Below, one piece after another: positions 5,950 through 7,351 of a stretch of 7,351 nt of DNA. The notes beneath the pieces are model-generated. The model searched no databases. It saw nothing but the letters and a program-made list of their open reading frames with translations, and was not told the origin of the DNA. The stretch's first letter is position 1. Every line of letters starts with the position of its first letter. The translations under genes and the position numbers were made by a program. The stretch is from Ramlibacter sp. (GTDB lineage Bacteria; Pseudomonadota; Gammaproteobacteria; Burkholderiales; Burkholderiaceae), in assembly GCA_014376915.1 (NCBI GenBank), contig JACMQP010000594.1, positions 1 to 7,351 on the forward strand. The letters run 5' to 3'.

Positions 5950-7351
5950 TTCGCACCGCGCCCACCATCGCACCGCAGCCGGCGACCGGCAGCGAGCTGT
6001 GCTTTCTCGACCGCGACCACAGCATCCTGGCCTTCAACGAGCGCGTGCTGGACTGGGCCCACCGCAAGGACGTGCCGCTGCTGGAGCGGCTGCGCTACCT
6101 GTGCATCGTGTCGTCCAATCTAGACGAGTTCTTCGAGGTGCGGGCCGCGCCGCACCTGACGGCGGCCCAGAGTGCGGATCACAAGGGTCCGCACACGGTC
6201 GAGACCTTCGAAGCCCTTGCGCTGGCCGCCCACCGGCTGGTGGAACGCCAGTACGCCCTGTTCAACGAGGAGCTGACGCCGGCCTTCGTCAAGGTGGCCA
6301 TCGAGATCGTCTCCCACGGCGACCGCAACGCCGCCCAGCGGGCCTGGGTCAGCGACTATTTCGAGCGCGAGGTCCGTCCGCTGCTGATTCCGGTGGGACT
6401 CGATCCGGCCCATCCCTTTCCCCAGGTGGCCAGCAAGTCGCTCAACTTCATCGTGCGGCTCGGCGGCAAGGACGCGTTCGGCCGCGAGAACGAGATCGCG
6501 ATCGTCAAGGTGCCGCGCGTGCTGCCGCGGCTGATCCGGATGCCGGCCAAGGTGTCGGGCCGGAAAACGCTGTTCGTGTCGCTGTCCAGCGTGATCCGCG
6601 CCCACCTCGACAGCCTGTTCAGCGGGCGCGACGTGGGGCAGTTCTCGCAGTTCCGCGTCACCCGCCATTCCGACCTGGCCGTGGACGAGGACGACGTGCG
6701 CAACCTGCGCACCGCGCTGCGGCTGGGACTGCAGCACCGCCATTACGGCCAGGCGACGCGGCTGGAAGTCTCTTCGGGCTGCTCCGAATTCCTTTCCAAT
6801 TTTCTGCTGCAGCAATTCAACCTGCCGCCGCAGGCGCTCTATCGGGTGCACGGGCCGGTCAACCTGGTGCGGCTGCAGCAGCTGATCGACCTGGTGGATG
6901 CGCCGCAGCTGCTGTTTCCGGCGTACAAGCCCTGCTACCCGGTGGAACTGGTGCGGGGGCAGTCGTTCTTCGAGCAGTTGCAGCGGCGCGACGTGCTGCT
7001 GCACCACCCCTACGAAAGCTTCGACGGCGTGCTCGACTTCCTGCGTGAGGCGGTGCAGGACCCCGACGTGCTGGCCATCAAGCAGACCATCTACCGCGCC
7101 GGCACCGATTCGACGCTGATGGACCTGCTGCGCGAGGGCGTCCGCCGCGGCAAGGAGGTGACCGTCGTGGTGGAGCTCAAGGCCCGCTTCGACGAAGAGG
7201 CCAACATCAACTGGTCCGAGATGCTGGAGTCGATCGGCGCGCAGGTGGTCTATGGCGTGGTGGGCCTGAAGACCCACGCCAAGATGCTGCTGGTGACCCG
7301 GCGCGAAGGCAAGGCGCTGCGCCGCTACGCCCACCTCGGCACCGGCAACTA
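5937..7351 (+). CDS. ppk: Polyphosphate kinase 1, N-terminal two thirds (partial)
   Basis: The frame is open to the window edge, giving 471 complete codons of a protein normally near 700 residues. PPK1 reversibly moves the gamma phosphate of ATP onto polyphosphate. Seen in order are the N-terminal SILAFNERVL block (29-38), SSNLDEFFEVR (59-69) with the ATP-contact Asn61, IKQTIYR ending at Arg387, VELKARFDEE with Arg417, and GLKTHAKM with His447. The last three align with E. coli Arg375, Arg405 and the autophosphorylated His435 at a constant offset of 12, so the catalytic core seen here is intact. The window ends at HLGTGN. ATG 5937 is the only ATG before the conserved core (TTG 5943 is the only alternative). 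It has no Shine-Dalgarno sequence and gives a tail of about 24 residues before the core. It follows agt by 22 bp. Confidence 0.95.
   Translation, partial: MELSLRTAPTIAPQPATGSELCFLDRDHSILAFNERVLDWAHRKDVPLLERLRYLCIVSSNLDEFFEVRAAPHLTAAQSADHKGPHTVETFEALALAAHRLVERQYALFNEELTPAFVKVAIEIVSHGDRNAAQRAWVSDYFEREVRPLLIPVGLDPAHPFPQVASKSLNFIVRLGGKDAFGRENEIAIVKVPRVLPRLIRMPAKVSGRKTLFVSLSSVIRAHLDSLFSGRDVGQFSQFRVTRHSDLAVDEDDVRNLRTALRLGLQHRHYGQATRLEVSSGCSEFLSNFLLQQFNLPPQALYRVHGPVNLVRLQQLIDLVDAPQLLFPAYKPCYPVELVRGQSFFEQLQRRDVLLHHPYESFDGVLDFLREAVQDPDVLAIKQTIYRAGTDSTLMDLLREGVRRGKEVTVVVELKARFDEEANINWSEMLESIGAQVVYGVVGLKTHAKMLLVTRREGKALRRYAHLGTGN

Noticed and set aside
6120..7334. Minus-strand open frame of 404 codons opposite ppk
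   Set aside because: Low-complexity His/Gln/Leu/Arg composition and no family signature; PPK1 catalytic motifs lie on the plus strand.

Overview
The window is a GC-rich, densely coded piece of chromosome. It is most likely from a betaproteobacterium of the order Burkholderiales. This rests on the base composition, the TctA/TctB transporter type that is abundant in that order, and gene content next to glmM and ppk. Species cannot be named from the sequence. All open frames are intact except at the two window edges, and no RNA gene, insertion sequence or CRISPR array is visible.

Layout. Positions 1-108 are the last codons of a glmM-like phosphohexose mutase. A MOSC-domain protein gene (105-665) overlaps its stop codon. 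It meets tail to tail a leftward block running from 3865 down to 673: an AI-2E-family membrane protein gene (3865-2783), then, after a 140-bp gap, tctB (2642-2217) and tctA (2214-673). The usual tctC receptor gene is absent. A 205-bp divergent intergenic region (3866-4070) separates this block from a rightward block: a PlcP/LpxH-type metallophosphoesterase (4071-4856), a GT4 glycosyltransferase (4853-5914, ATGA overlap) and the first two thirds of polyphosphate kinase ppk (5937 to the window end).

The main finding is in the rightward block. The divergent region carries four 7-bp Pho half-sites in exact 11-bp register (3982-4021), pointing at the metallophosphoesterase gene. Two more 7-4-7 Pho boxes sit around the ppk start: one inside the 3' end of the glycosyltransferase gene (5886-5903) and one across the ppk start codon (5932-5949). 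The simplest reading is a PhoB-controlled phosphate-starvation island. The metallophosphoesterase (PlcP-like) would remove phosphate head groups from phospholipids, leaving diacylglycerol. The glycosyltransferase (Agt-like) would turn diacylglycerol into phosphorus-free glycolipid. PPK1 would store phosphate as polyphosphate. The protein motifs and Pho half-sites are visible in the sequence; the joint function is inferred from the PlcP-Agt lipid remodelling pathway described in rhizobia, SAR11 and other bacteria.

The other genes (MOSC, tctBA, AI-2E) have no evident functional tie to phosphate. From memory, many Burkholderiales carry pstSCAB-phoU-phoBR between glmM and ppk. Here that space holds a different set of genes, which makes the locus worth comparative study.
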